From positions 1-50,405 of the forward strand of contig JACPOB010000086.1 of NCBI GenBank assembly GCA_016185145.1: a stretch of 50,405 nucleotides of DNA. Direction: 5' to 3'. Both the position numbers and the translations under genes were made by a program. The stretch is from Rhodospirillales bacterium. Lineage in GTDB: Bacteria > Pseudomonadota > Alphaproteobacteria > Reyranellales > Reyranellaceae. This document shows positions 23,304-31,439 of this stretch, one piece after another; within the stretch, counting starts at the first letter, position 1; the number at the start of each line of letters is the position of its first letter. A model generated the notes under the pieces. The model was not told the origin of the DNA. It saw nothing but the letters and a program-made list of their open reading frames with translations, and did not search any database.

Positions 23304-24209
23304 ATGGCGATCACGTTTTCATCCGACGCCACGGTGCGGCGGTTGGCACGCAGCCGATCCGTAGCGGCGCGCACGTTGCGCTTCCTCGCCCATCGGCCGG
23401 TCCTCGCCGTCGGCAGCGGCGTTCTGCTCCTCTTCGTCGCGGTGGCGCTGCTGAGCCCGTGGCTGGCGGGCGATCCGGGGACGCTCAACCCGCTGCGGCG
23501 CCTCAAGCCGCCCTCTGCCGCCCAGTGGTTCGGCACCGATCACGTCGGACGCTCGGTCTTCGACCGCACGCTGTGGGGCGCTCGCATTTCCCTCGGTGTC
23601 GGCTTCGCCGTCGCCATCACGACGACGGTGGTCGGCGTGCTCGTCGGCATCGTCGCCGGCTATTTCCGGCTCGCCGATACGGTGATCATGCGGGCGATGG
23701 ATGCGGTCATGGCGATCCCGGCCATCCTCCTCGCCATCGCGCTCGTTGCTCTCGTCGGTTCTTCGCCGCTAGTCATCGTGACCGCGATCAGCGTGCCCGA
23801 GATCCCCCGCATGGCCCGCATGGTGCGGGCCAGCGTCCTGGTCCTGCGCGAGCAGGCCTATGTCGAGGCGGCCATCACCTGTGGCGGGCGCATGCACGCG
23901 ATCCTGCTGCGCCACATCCTGCCCGGGGCGGCGGGGCCGATCCTGGTGCAGGCGACCTACGTTTTCGCCTCGGCGATGATCCTCGAAGCGATCCTGTCCT
24001 TCCTCGGCGCCGGCACGCCGCCGAACGTGCCGAGCTGGGGCAACATGATGGCCGAGGGGCGGCAGTACCTGCAGATGGCGCCGTGGATCCTCGGTTTCCC
24101 GGCGCTCGGCCTCGCGCTCGTCGTGCTCGCCGTCAACCTCCTGGGCGATGTCTTGCGCGACATGCTCGACCCGAGCCTGGCCAAGCCAATGTCCGGGGCG
24201 GGGGCGTGA
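23304..24209 (+). CDS. ABC transporter permease, DppC/OppC-like
   Basis: A 301-residue permease with an N-terminal cytoplasmic tail, TM1 around 37-55, the conserved WFGTDHVGRSVFDRTLWGAR segment of DppC proteins, and the EAA loop (YVEAAITCGGRMHAILLRHILPG). It starts 9 bp after the partner permease stop and overlaps the first ATPase gene by 1 nt (TGATG). Forms the heterodimeric channel with the upstream gene product. Confidence 0.93.
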   Translation: MAITFSSDATVRRLARSRSVAARTLRFLAHRPVLAVGSGVLLLFVAVALLSPWLAGDPGTLNPLRRLKPPSAAQWFGTDHVGRSVFDRTLWGARISLGVGFAVAITTTVVGVLVGIVAGYFRLADTVIMRAMDAVMAIPAILLAIALVALVGSSPLVIVTAISVPEIPRMARMVRASVLVLREQAYVEAAITCGGRMHAILLRHILPGAAGPILVQATYVFASAMILEAILSFLGAGTPPNVPSWGNMMAEGRQYLQMAPWILGFPALGLALVVLAVNLLGDVLRDMLDPSLAKPMSGAGA

Positions 24210-25201
24210 TGACGGCGCCGCTCCTGAAAGTCGAGGACCTCACGATTTCGCTCGCCTCCGATGGCGGGCCGGTGCCGCTCGTCAAGGACATCTCCTTCGA
24301 GATCGCGGCCGGCGAGACGCTCTGCCTCGTCGGCGAAAGCGGCTGCGGCAAGAGCCTCACCGCGCTCGCCATCATCGGCCTGCTCAATCGCAGGATCATG
24401 CGAGCGAGCGGAGGCGGCATCTTCTTCGAAGGGCGCGACCTGCTCTCGGCGGACGCCGAGGCCATGCGCCTTCTGCGCGGCGACCGCCTCGCCATGGTCT
24501 TCCAGGAGCCGATGACCTCGCTCAATCCGGTGCAGCAGGTCGGCCGCCAGATTTCGGAGGTCATCGTCGAGCATCGCGGCACGAGCGAACGGGAGGCCGA
24601 CCGGGAGGCGGTGCGCCTCCTCGACCTCGTGCGCATTCCCGACGCCGCGCGCCGCGCGCGCGACTTTCCTCACCAGCTGTCCGGCGGCATGCGCCAGCGC
24701 GTCATGATCGCCATGGCGCTTGCCCTGCGGCCGGCACTGCTCATTGCCGACGAGCCGACGACGGCGCTCGATGTCACCATCCAGGCGCAAGTGCTCGCGC
24801 TCATGGACGAGCTGCGCCGCGAGTTCGGCACGGCTCTCCTGCTCATCACCCATGATCTCGGCGTCGTCGCCGAGATGGCCGATCGCGTCCTTGTGCTCTA
24901 TGCCGGTCGGGCGGTGGAGGAGGCGCCGGTCGAGCAGCTGTTCGATCAGCCGACCCACCCCTATACGCGTGGCCTGCTCGATGCCATCCGGCAGCTGCTG
25001 AAGCCCGATATCGAGCGTCTCGCCGAGATCCCCGGCACCGTGCCGAGCCCGACGAAGCTCGACCGCGGCTGCGCCTTCGCCGAGCGCTGCGGCCTTGCAA
25101 TGCCGATCTGCGGCGAGAAGCGGCCGGTGCTCGGCCCGCGGGGGATCCGCCACAGCGCAGCCTGCTGGCTCGGGCATCTACCCGTGGAGCAGTCGGCATG
25201 A
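24209..25201 (+). CDS. ABC transporter ATPase, DppD/OppD-like
   Basis: A 330-residue ATP-binding subunit: Walker A GESGCGKS near residues 44-51, signature LSGGMRQR near 156, Walker [13 protein letters not shown], and the switch His in LLITHD. The oligopeptide-type C-terminal extension contains GCAFAERCG and CGEKRP, cysteines of the kind that bind an iron-sulfur cluster in some OppD/DppD proteins. The start at 24209 is set by the TGATG junction. The frame extends far upstream, but that is a shadow of the permease. Confidence 0.93.
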   Translation: MTAPLLKVEDLTISLASDGGPVPLVKDISFEIAAGETLCLVGESGCGKSLTALAIIGLLNRRIMRASGGGIFFEGRDLLSADAEAMRLLRGDRLAMVFQEPMTSLNPVQQVGRQISEVIVEHRGTSEREADREAVRLLDLVRIPDAARRARDFPHQLSGGMRQRVMIAMALALRPALLIADEPTTALDVTIQAQVLALMDELRREFGTALLLITHDLGVVAEMADRVLVLYAGRAVEEAPVEQLFDQPTHPYTRGLLDAIRQLLKPDIERLAEIPGTVPSPTKLDRGCAFAERCGLAMPICGEKRPVLGPRGIRHSAACWLGHLPVEQSA

Positions 25202-26205
25202 CGCCCGCTCTCGAAGTGGCTCATCTCGGCAAGACCTTTGCCGCGCGGCGCGGCCCCTTCGGGCTTTTCGGTCGGCGCGTGGTGCGCGCGGTCGAGGACG
25301 TGAGCTTTGCCGTCGAGGCCTCGCGCACGCTGGCGCTCGTCGGCGAAAGCGGCTGCGGCAAGACGACGATCGGGCGCATGGTGGTTCGGCTCACCGTGCC
25401 GAGCGCTGGCAGCATCGCGGTGGAGGGCGAGGACTTCACGCGCCTGTCGGGAGAGGCGCTGCGCCGCAAGCGCCAGCGCGTGCAGATGGTGTTCCAGGAT
25501 CCCTTCGCCTGCCTCAATGCCCGCATGACGGCGGAGGCGATCGTCGCCGAGCCGCTCGTCAACTTCCGCCTCGGCGACGTCGCCGCCCGCCGGCGGCGGG
25601 TCCGCCAGCTCTTCGACCAGGTCGGCCTGCCCCAGGCGTTCCTCGACAGGTTGCCGCACCACATGTCGGGCGGCCAGCGCCAGCGACTCGGCATCGCCCG
25701 GGCGCTCGCGGCCGAGCCCGCTGTCATCGTCGCCGACGAAGCCGTGGCGGCGCTCGACGTCTCGATCCGCTCGCAGATACTCAATCTCCTCAAGGACCTG
25801 CAGCGCGAGACCGGGGTCGCCTACCTCTTCATTTCCCATGACTTGTCGGTGGTCCGCTATCTCGCCGACGAGATCGCCGTGATGTATCTCGGGCGCATCG
25901 TCGAAACGGGGCCTGTCCGCTCGGTCTTTGCCGCGCCGGCGCATCCCTATACTCAGGCCCTCATCGCTGCCATTCCCGCGCCGCACCCGCGCGACCGCCG
26001 ACGGCGAGCCCTGCTCGACGGCGAGGTGCCGAGCGCCGCGGCGCTGCCGGCCGGCTGCCCCTTCCGCACGCGCTGTCCGTTTGCGACCGACATCTGCTCT
26101 CGTGAGGTGCCCCCGATGGTCACGGTGAGGCACGGGCATGCCGCGGCCTGCCATCACAGCAAGCAGCTCTTGCACGACATGACAACTGGAGGAACGACGA
26201 CATGA
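25198..26205 (+). CDS. ABC transporter ATPase, DppF/OppF-like
   Basis: A 335-residue second ATPase. Walker A GESGCGKTT, signature MSGGQRQRLGIARAL, Walker B VIVADEAVAALDVS (Ala replaces the usual Pro-Thr-Ser in DEPTSALD), and LFISHD. The C-terminal PAGCPFRTRCPFATDIC keeps the Cys pattern of the family. ATGA overlaps link it to the genes on both sides (25198-25201 and 26202-26205), so all five transporter genes are probably translated from one mRNA. Confidence 0.93.
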   Translation: MTPALEVAHLGKTFAARRGPFGLFGRRVVRAVEDVSFAVEASRTLALVGESGCGKTTIGRMVVRLTVPSAGSIAVEGEDFTRLSGEALRRKRQRVQMVFQDPFACLNARMTAEAIVAEPLVNFRLGDVAARRRRVRQLFDQVGLPQAFLDRLPHHMSGGQRQRLGIARALAAEPAVIVADEAVAALDVSIRSQILNLLKDLQRETGVAYLFISHDLSVVRYLADEIAVMYLGRIVETGPVRSVFAAPAHPYTQALIAAIPAPHPRDRRRRALLDGEVPSAAALPAGCPFRTRCPFATDICSREVPPMVTVRHGHAAACHHSKQLLHDMTTGGTTT

Positions 26206-27767
26206 ATCGGCCCAAGCAACTGATCGCCGCGCTCGCTGCGGTGGGACTCATCGCCTCGGCAGCGCCCACCGCCGCTGAGAGCGTCCTGCGGGTGCGCCCC
26301 TTCGGCGACCTCAAGCAGATCGATCCCGTGATCACGTCGGACTACATGGTCCGCAACCACGGCTACATGGTCTACGACACGCTGTTCGCCCTCGACGAGG
26401 CGATGCAGATCAAGCCGCAGATGGTCGAGCGCTGGCAGGTCAGTCCCGACGGCCTGGTCTACACTTTCGTGCTGCGTGACAAGCTTACCTTCCACAACGG
26501 CACGCCGGTGACGGCCGCCGATGTGGTGGCGTCGCTGGAGCGCTGGGGCAAGCGCGATGGGCTCGGCCAGCAGCTCATGGCATTGACCAAGAGCCTCGTC
26601 GCGAGCGACGACCGGACCGTGACGCTCACGCTGGCGCAGCCGTGGGGCCTGGTGTTGGAAGCGCTCGGCAAGCCGAGCTCGAACGTGCCCTTCATCATGC
26701 CGGCAAGCATCGCGAAGACGCCGGCGGACACCGCCATCACCGACGCGACCGGCTCCGGCCCCTTCGTCATGAAGCGTGACGAGTGGGTGCCTGGGTCGAA
26801 GGTCGTCTACGTCAAGAACCCCAACTACGTGCCGAGGAGCGAGCCGGCGAGCGGCCTCGCTGGGGCTAAGACGGCGAAGGTCGGCCGCGTCGAGTGGCGC
26901 TACATCCCCGACGCGCAAACGGCGCTCAACGCGCTGCAGGCCGGCGAGATCGACATCTTCGAGGAGGTGCCGCCGGACTTCCTGCCGACGCTGAAGGGCA
27001 ACGCCAAGATCCGCACGGCGCCGCAGGACACTATGGGCATGCAGATGGTATTCCGCATGAACACGCTGGTGCCGCCCTTCAACAATCCGAAGGTGCGCCA
27101 GGCCATCCGGTACATGATCGACCAGGAGATGTTCGCCCAGGCCTATGTGACGGACCCGACCCTCTACAAGAACTGCCCGAGCTTCTACATGTGCTCCTCG
27201 CCTTATTTCACCGACGCGGGCTGGGTGAAGCCGGACCTGGCAAAGGCAAAGAAGCTCATCGCCGAAAGCGGCTATGACGGCACGCCCGTCGTGGTGCTCC
27301 ATGCGACCGAGAGCGGGCCGACCAACACTTTCAGCCTCGTCGCCGAGCAACTGATGCGCGACATCGGCCTCAAGGTCGAGCCGCAGGCGATGGACTGGGG
27401 CACGCTGGTCGGGCGCCGCGCTTCCAAGGCGACGGTCGACAAGGGCGGCTGGTCGCTGTTCATGTCGGGACCGACCGGGGCGGACATGATGGATCCCGCC
27501 GGACATCTCGGCCTGCGGTCGAATTGCGACAAGGCCTGGTTCGGATGGCCCTGCGACGAGCAGATCGAGAAGCTGCGGACGGAATTCACGCTCGCCACCG
27601 ACCCCGCGAAGAAGAAGGAGCTGGCCAAGGCCATCCAGCTTCGGGCGGTTGAGGTCGGACCCTACTGGCCGGCTGCGCAGCTCTATCTCGTGCGCGCCAT
27701 GCGGTCGAACGTCGAGGGGGCGCTCAAGGCGGCGGTCCCGGTGTACTGGAACATCTCGCTGAAGTAG
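26202..27767 (+). CDS. ABC transporter substrate-binding protein of the LacI-linked importer, family 5
   Basis: A 521-residue SBP_bac_5 protein with signal peptide (1-25, ending PTAAES). Motifs: QIDPVITSDYMVRNHGYMVYDTL, VERWQVSPDGLVYTFVLRDK, GSGPFVMKRDEWVPGS, NPNYVPR, and a C-terminal NCDKAWFGWPCDEQIEKL with a likely disulfide. It is the last gene of the operon, whereas in classical dpp operons the binding protein comes first. The ligand may be a peptide, glycoside or opine; LacI control hints at a sugar-containing or otherwise catabolisable solute, but that is inference. Confidence 0.92.
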   Translation: MNRPKQLIAALAAVGLIASAAPTAAESVLRVRPFGDLKQIDPVITSDYMVRNHGYMVYDTLFALDEAMQIKPQMVERWQVSPDGLVYTFVLRDKLTFHNGTPVTAADVVASLERWGKRDGLGQQLMALTKSLVASDDRTVTLTLAQPWGLVLEALGKPSSNVPFIMPASIAKTPADTAITDATGSGPFVMKRDEWVPGSKVVYVKNPNYVPRSEPASGLAGAKTAKVGRVEWRYIPDAQTALNALQAGEIDIFEEVPPDFLPTLKGNAKIRTAPQDTMGMQMVFRMNTLVPPFNNPKVRQAIRYMIDQEMFAQAYVTDPTLYKNCPSFYMCSSPYFTDAGWVKPDLAKAKKLIAESGYDGTPVVVLHATESGPTNTFSLVAEQLMRDIGLKVEPQAMDWGTLVGRRASKATVDKGGWSLFMSGPTGADMMDPAGHLGLRSNCDKAWFGWPCDEQIEKLRTEFTLATDPAKKKELAKAIQLRAVEVGPYWPAAQLYLVRAMRSNVEGALKAAVPVYWNISLK

Positions 27768-27774
27768 GACACGA

Positions 27775-27910
27775 CTTCCTCCCCTTCGCGGAGTCCGCGA
27801 AGGGGAGGTGCCCCGAAGGGGCGGAGGGGTCATGAGCGTCAGCGATGATGCTCATGACCCCTCCGTCGCCGTATGACGGCGACACCTCCCCAGCTTCGCT
27901 GGGGAGGAAG
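27775..27910. repeat. Palindromic CCTCCCC repeat, family C copy (left boundary of cassette)
   Basis: A series of hairpins: CCCCTTCGCGGA-GTCCGCGAAGGGG, then the pair CGGAGGGGTCATGAGC...GCTCATGACCCCTCCG, a GTCGCCGTATGACGGCGAC hairpin and CCCCAGCTTCGCTGGGG. Bases 27854-27902 are the exact reverse complement of 31301-31349. It lies between convergent stops and probably ends transcription of both. Confidence 0.85.
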
Positions 27911-27913
27911 GGC

Positions 27914-28879
27914 CTAACCGCCGGCGACCCCGATCGCCTCTACATAAAGCGCATAGACCGACTGGCTCGCGGTCATGAACAGCCGGTTGCGCTTGCGGCC
28001 GCCGAAGCAGAGGTTGGCGCAGCGCTCGGGCAGCAGGATGCGGCCGATCAGCGTGCCGTCGGGCGCGAATACAGCGACGCCGTCCTCGCCCTCGCCGCCG
28101 GAGAAGCCCGCCCACACATTGCCCTCGGTATCGATGCGGATGCCGTCGGCATAACCCTCGCCGTCGAAGAACAGCCGGCCGTTGACCACCTTGTCGCCTT
28201 GGACATCGTAGACACGCGTCGATCTCGGGCCGTCCGGCGTGTCGACGGCGTAGAGCTTCTTCTCGTCCGGCGAGAAGGCCAGTCCGTTCGGCCGCTCCAT
28301 GTCGTCCACCGCGATGGTGAGCGCGCCGCTCTGGGGATCGAGGCGATAGACGCGATAGGGCATCTCCTTGGGTGCCTTGTCGCCGAGGTAGTTGCCGCGG
28401 ATGCCCGCGCCATTGTCGCTGAACCAGATCGAGCCGTCGGATTTCACGACCACGTCGTTGGGCCCGGTGAGCCGCGTGTTCTGGAAGGAGGAGGCCAGCA
28501 CCGTGACCGTGCCGTCATGCTCGGTTCGGGTCAGCGTGCGGTTGCCGAGCTCGCAGGTGATCAGCCGGCCCTGACGGTCGCGCGTGTTGCCGTCCGGATA
28601 GCCCGCCGGGTTACGCAAAGTGGCGACCGCGCCGGTGATCTCGTCCCAGCGCAGCAGCGCGTCGTTCGGGATGTCTGAAAACAGCAGGTAGCGGCCGTCG
28701 CCGTAGTAGGCCGGACCCTCGGTGAAGCGAAAGCCAGTGGCGATGCGCTCGATGGCGGCCATCGGCAGCACCAGTTGCCGGAACCGCGGATCGAGAACGA
28801 TGACGTCGGGATCGGGATAGCGAATGGGAGCCGAGGATTCCCAGCGCGACGGATTGGAGCTCACTTTGTTTCCTCTCAT
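27914..28879 (-). CDS. SMP-30/gluconolactonase family protein
   Basis: A 321-residue six-bladed beta-propeller. The signature FTEGPAYYGDGRYLLFSDIPND places the divalent-metal Glu in blade 1. GYPDGNTRDRQGRLITCE and LTGPNDVVVKSDGSIWFSDN supply further metal/loop residues, and RPNGLAFSPDEKKLYAVDT and YADGIRIDTEGNVW the catalytic Asp region. The enzymes hydrolyse sugar lactones or related esters with Ca or Zn. There is no signal peptide. It ends 4 bp from repeat family C and is divergent from the thiolase-like gene (88 bp between starts). Confidence 0.88.
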   Translation of the reverse strand: MRGNKVSSNPSRWESSAPIRYPDPDVIVLDPRFRQLVLPMAAIERIATGFRFTEGPAYYGDGRYLLFSDIPNDALLRWDEITGAVATLRNPAGYPDGNTRDRQGRLITCELGNRTLTRTEHDGTVTVLASSFQNTRLTGPNDVVVKSDGSIWFSDNGAGIRGNYLGDKAPKEMPYRVYRLDPQSGALTIAVDDMERPNGLAFSPDEKKLYAVDTPDGPRSTRVYDVQGDKVVNGRLFFDGEGYADGIRIDTEGNVWAGFSGGEGEDGVAVFAPDGTLIGRILLPERCANLCFGGRKRNRLFMTASQSVYALYVEAIGVAGG

Positions 28880-28967
28880 TCCAAAGCCGCAATGCGGACT
28901 GCGGACGCCGACGTCCGTTCGTCACCGTCGTATTGTACCGTGCACGGGTCAAGCAAAGGGGAACGCC

Positions 28968-30224
28968 ATGCCGATGCCGGCCGAGACCGACACCACGAGT
29001 CCAAAATACCTTCGCGACAAGTACGCCATCGTCGGCGTGGGCGAGACGACCTACACAAGAGGTTCGGGCGTCACCACGCGCGCGCTCGGCACCTGGGCGG
29101 TGCGCAACGCCATCGAGGATGCAGGGCTGAAACCGTCCGAGGTCGACGGCATGCTGAGCTACCAGTCGGGCGATTCGACCTTCTCGACCTTCATCGCCGG
29201 TGATCTGGGCCTCCGGCTCAACTTCTACATGGACGTGTTCGGCGGCGGCTCGTCGACCGAGGCGCTGGTCGGCATGGCGATCGGCCTGATGGAAGCCGGC
29301 ATGTGCAAGGCCGTCGTGATCTTCCGCGCCATGAACGGTTTCAGCCAGGTGCGCATCGGCGGCACCGGCGCGCGCGCCGCGGCGCCGGTGTCCGGCGATG
29401 CCCTGCACATGCGCGCCTACGGCTGGCAGAGCGCCGGCCAGATGTTCGCGCCGTCGTTCATGCGGCACATGTACGACTACGGCACGCGGCCCGAGCAGGT
29501 GGCAGCGGTCAAGGCGATCCACAGCGAGCACGCCTCGAACAACCCGAAAGCCTTCTACAAGAAGCGCTTCACGGTCGATGAAGTGCTATCGAGCCGCATC
29601 ATATGCAAGCCGCTGCACCTGCTCGACTGCTGCGTCGAGACCGACAACGGCACGGCGCTGGTCGTCACCAGCGCCGAGCGGGCCAAGGACTGCCGCCATC
29701 CGCGCACGCTCATTCGCGGCGTCGTCGGCCGATGCAGCAAGCCGCGCACGGACATGCACTATCAGACCGGACCGATCTCGACCGTGGCCGGCCACTATGC
29801 CCGCGAGATCCTGTGGCCCAACTCCGGAGTCGGACCGGAGGACATCGACGTCACCGGCTCGTACGACGCCTTCACCTTCACCACGATGCTGCAGCTCGAG
29901 GATTACGGCTTCTGCAAGAAGGGCGAGGGCGGCGACTATGTCAGCAACGGCACCATTCGCCTCGGCGGCCGGCGGCCCAACAACACCAGCGGCGGCCATC
30001 TCTGTGAAGGCTATACGCACGGCCTCAACATGGTGATCGAGAACGTGCGCCAGCTGCGCCACGACGCCGACGATTCCTGCCCGATCGGGCCCGACGGCAA
30101 GCGCCAGCATACCTACGACTACCGCGAAGGCGGCTGTCGCCAGGTCAAGGACTGCGAGCTGTCGGCCAACCTGGGCTGGGCCAATCCCGGCACGGGCTCG
30201 GCCATGGTCATGCGGCGCGGTTGA
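28968..30224 (+). CDS. Thiolase-like protein lacking the nucleophilic cysteine (Ltp2/SCP-x-type, possible retro-aldolase)
   Basis: A 418-residue thiolase-superfamily protein: N-terminal YAIVGVGETTYTRGSG, AVRNAIEDAGLKPSEVDGM, and C-terminal NTSGGHLCEGYTHGLN. Where acetoacetyl-CoA thiolases have the acyl-accepting Cys, this protein reads FGGGSSTEAL (91-100) with no Cys, so it cannot run normal thiolysis. Lack of this Cys together with an adjoining DUF35 gene is the arrangement of the steroid side-chain aldolase Ltp2-ChsH2. The pair may therefore be a CoA-thioester retro-aldolase, although related lipid-transfer/SCP-x proteins of unknown activity look the same. ATG 28968 follows AAAGGGGA. The DUF35 partner begins 17 bp downstream. 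Confidence 0.82.
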   Translation: MPMPAETDTTSPKYLRDKYAIVGVGETTYTRGSGVTTRALGTWAVRNAIEDAGLKPSEVDGMLSYQSGDSTFSTFIAGDLGLRLNFYMDVFGGGSSTEALVGMAIGLMEAGMCKAVVIFRAMNGFSQVRIGGTGARAAAPVSGDALHMRAYGWQSAGQMFAPSFMRHMYDYGTRPEQVAAVKAIHSEHASNNPKAFYKKRFTVDEVLSSRIICKPLHLLDCCVETDNGTALVVTSAERAKDCRHPRTLIRGVVGRCSKPRTDMHYQTGPISTVAGHYAREILWPNSGVGPEDIDVTGSYDAFTFTTMLQLEDYGFCKKGEGGDYVSNGTIRLGGRRPNNTSGGHLCEGYTHGLNMVIENVRQLRHDADDSCPIGPDGKRQHTYDYREGGCRQVKDCELSANLGWANPGTGSAMVMRRG

Positions 30225-30241
30225 GCGAAGGGGAGAGAACC

Positions 30242-30757
30242 ATGGGAGTCCAGGCCACCTATCTCGGCATGTCGCTCGACATCAACGATCTCGAGAACCT
30301 CGCCTTCTTCAAGCATTGCGCGGAGCACTCATTCCATCTGCAGAAGTGCAGCGCCTGCGGGCTGTTGCGCTATCCGCCGACCACGGCCTGCCCGTGGTGC
30401 ACCAGTCCGAAGTCGGAGTGGGTGCCGGTCGATGCCAAGGGCGCCGTGCATTCCTACACCGAGGTCCACCACGCCATTCAGCCCGCCTTCAAGGCGCATA
30501 CGCCCTATCTCATCCTGGTGGTCGATCTCGCCACCCAGAAGGGCAAGCCCACGGAGCACGAGGCGCTGCGCGTGGTCGGCAATCTCACGACACCCGACGG
30601 CAAGCTGGCGCCGCCTGATGTCGTGCGCAAGGTCGGCATCGGCACGCGGGTCCGCATGGTCTTCGCCGATGCAGGGCCGGGGCTCGCCTTGCCGCAATGG
30701 ACGATCGACGAGGGCGCCAGGCAACCCGACAGGCCATGGCGTTACCCGCAGGAGTAG
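30242..30757 (+). CDS. DUF35 Zn-ribbon/OB-fold protein, partner of the thiolase-like enzyme
   Basis: A 171-residue protein with a short N-terminal helix, a rubredoxin-like zinc ribbon (C36-x2-C39 ... C50-x2-C53 in QKCSACGLLRYPPTTACPWC) and a C-terminal OB-fold (VHSYTEVHHAIQPAFKAHTPYLILVVDL, GTRVRMVFADAG). Such proteins bind acyl-CoA and form complexes with thiolase-like partners. ATG 30242 has GGGGAGAG upstream; the frame opens 7 codons earlier at 30221 without a better site. The unrelated small gene at 30788 follows 30 bp downstream on the same strand. Confidence 0.9.
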   Translation: MGVQATYLGMSLDINDLENLAFFKHCAEHSFHLQKCSACGLLRYPPTTACPWCTSPKSEWVPVDAKGAVHSYTEVHHAIQPAFKAHTPYLILVVDLATQKGKPTEHEALRVVGNLTTPDGKLAPPDVVRKVGIGTRVRMVFADAGPGLALPQWTIDEGARQPDRPWRYPQE

Positions 30758-30787
30758 GGCAAGCTCGCGTCACGAGGGGGATCATGC

Positions 30788-31288
30788 ATGGCTGACAAGC
30801 CCAAGGACCGCCGTTCCATCGAGGCCCTGGCCAACCTGCTGCCAGGCGGCGTCATGGGCCTGTCGATTGCCCTTGCCGCTGCCGATGCGGCCGCGGCGAC
30901 CACCGAGGCGCCGGCCGAGAACAAGGCCGTCGCCGCACGTCTGGAGGCGCTGCGCGGATCAGTGGCCGATGCCTGGAAGGAGGCGATGGAGAAATCCGAG
31001 CCCTATGTCGGCGTCGACCCCGAGACCAAGCTCGCCTGGTGGGGCAACGGCTGGCGCAACGGCGGTTGGCACAATGGCGGTTGGCACAACGGTGGTTGGC
31101 ATAATGGCGGCTGGCACAATGGTGGCTGGGGCAACGGTTGGCACAACGGCGGCTGGGGCAGTGGCTGGCACAATGGCGGTTGGGGCAACGGTGGCTGGGG
31201 CAACGGCGGCATCATCGGCGGCATCCTGGGCGGCATATTCGGCAGCCCATGGGGCAACGGCTGGCACAACGGCTTCCGCAACTGGTAA
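30788..31288 (+). CDS. GrrA-like precursor: leader plus W-x-N repeat core (candidate radical-SAM cyclophane peptide)
   Basis: A 166-residue protein. Residues 1-83 form a leader: a charged start (KPKDRRSIEALANLLPGG), a hydrophobic stretch (about 18-37), then charged helix to KLAW. From W84 to the end it is almost only W, N, G, H, R: four WHNGG units at 94-113, then WGN/WHN variants, a GGIIGGILGGIFG linker (140-152) and a final WGNGWHNGFRNW. W-x-N occurs 13 times (W85, 89, 94, 99, 104, 109, 114, 118, 127, 132, 137, 155, 159) plus F163-R-N. W-x-N is an aromatic-X-X motif of the type that triceptide maturases such as GrrM/OscB join into three-residue cyclophanes. A GAGGGGG ribosome site precedes ATG 30788. 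No radical SAM gene is visible in the window. Alternative: an unmodified Gly-rich surface protein. Confidence 0.7.
   Translation: MADKPKDRRSIEALANLLPGGVMGLSIALAAADAAAATTEAPAENKAVAARLEALRGSVADAWKEAMEKSEPYVGVDPETKLAWWGNGWRNGGWHNGGWHNGGWHNGGWHNGGWGNGWHNGGWGSGWHNGGWGNGGWGNGGIIGGILGGIFGSPWGNGWHNGFRNW
31067..31126 (+). repeat. Four 15-nt tandem coding repeats (WHNGG units)
   Basis: Units begin at 31067, 31082, 31097 and 31112. All encode W-H-N-G-G but use different codons (CAC/CAT, AAT/AAC, GGC/GGT), so the repeat has diverged at synonymous sites while the peptide is unchanged. Confidence 0.9.
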
Positions 31289-31295
31289 TAGCTTA

Positions 31296-31431
31296 CCTCA
31301 CCAGCGAAGCTGGGGAGGTGTCGCCGTCATACGGCGACGGAGGGGTCATAGGCGGCAGCGAAGCTGTAGCTCATGACCCCTCCGCCCGCTTCGCGGGCAC
31401 CTCCCCATCGCCGACGGCGATGGGGAGGAAG
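31296..31431. repeat. Palindromic CCTCCCC repeat, family C copy (right boundary of cassette)
   Basis: It contains CCAGCGAAGCTGGGG, the GTCGCCGTCATACGGCGAC hairpin and CCCATCGCCGACGGCGATGGGG, and the CGGAGGGGTCAT...ATGACCCCTCCG pair. 31301-31349 is the reverse complement of 27854-27902. It separates the convergent precursor gene and carboxylase gene. Confidence 0.85.
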
Positions 31432-31439
31432 GACATCAA

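Noticed and set aside
31050..31210. Short-period repeats looking like a CRISPR or minisatellite
   Set aside because: The period is 15 nt, in frame, with no spacers, and it encodes a conserved pentapeptide.
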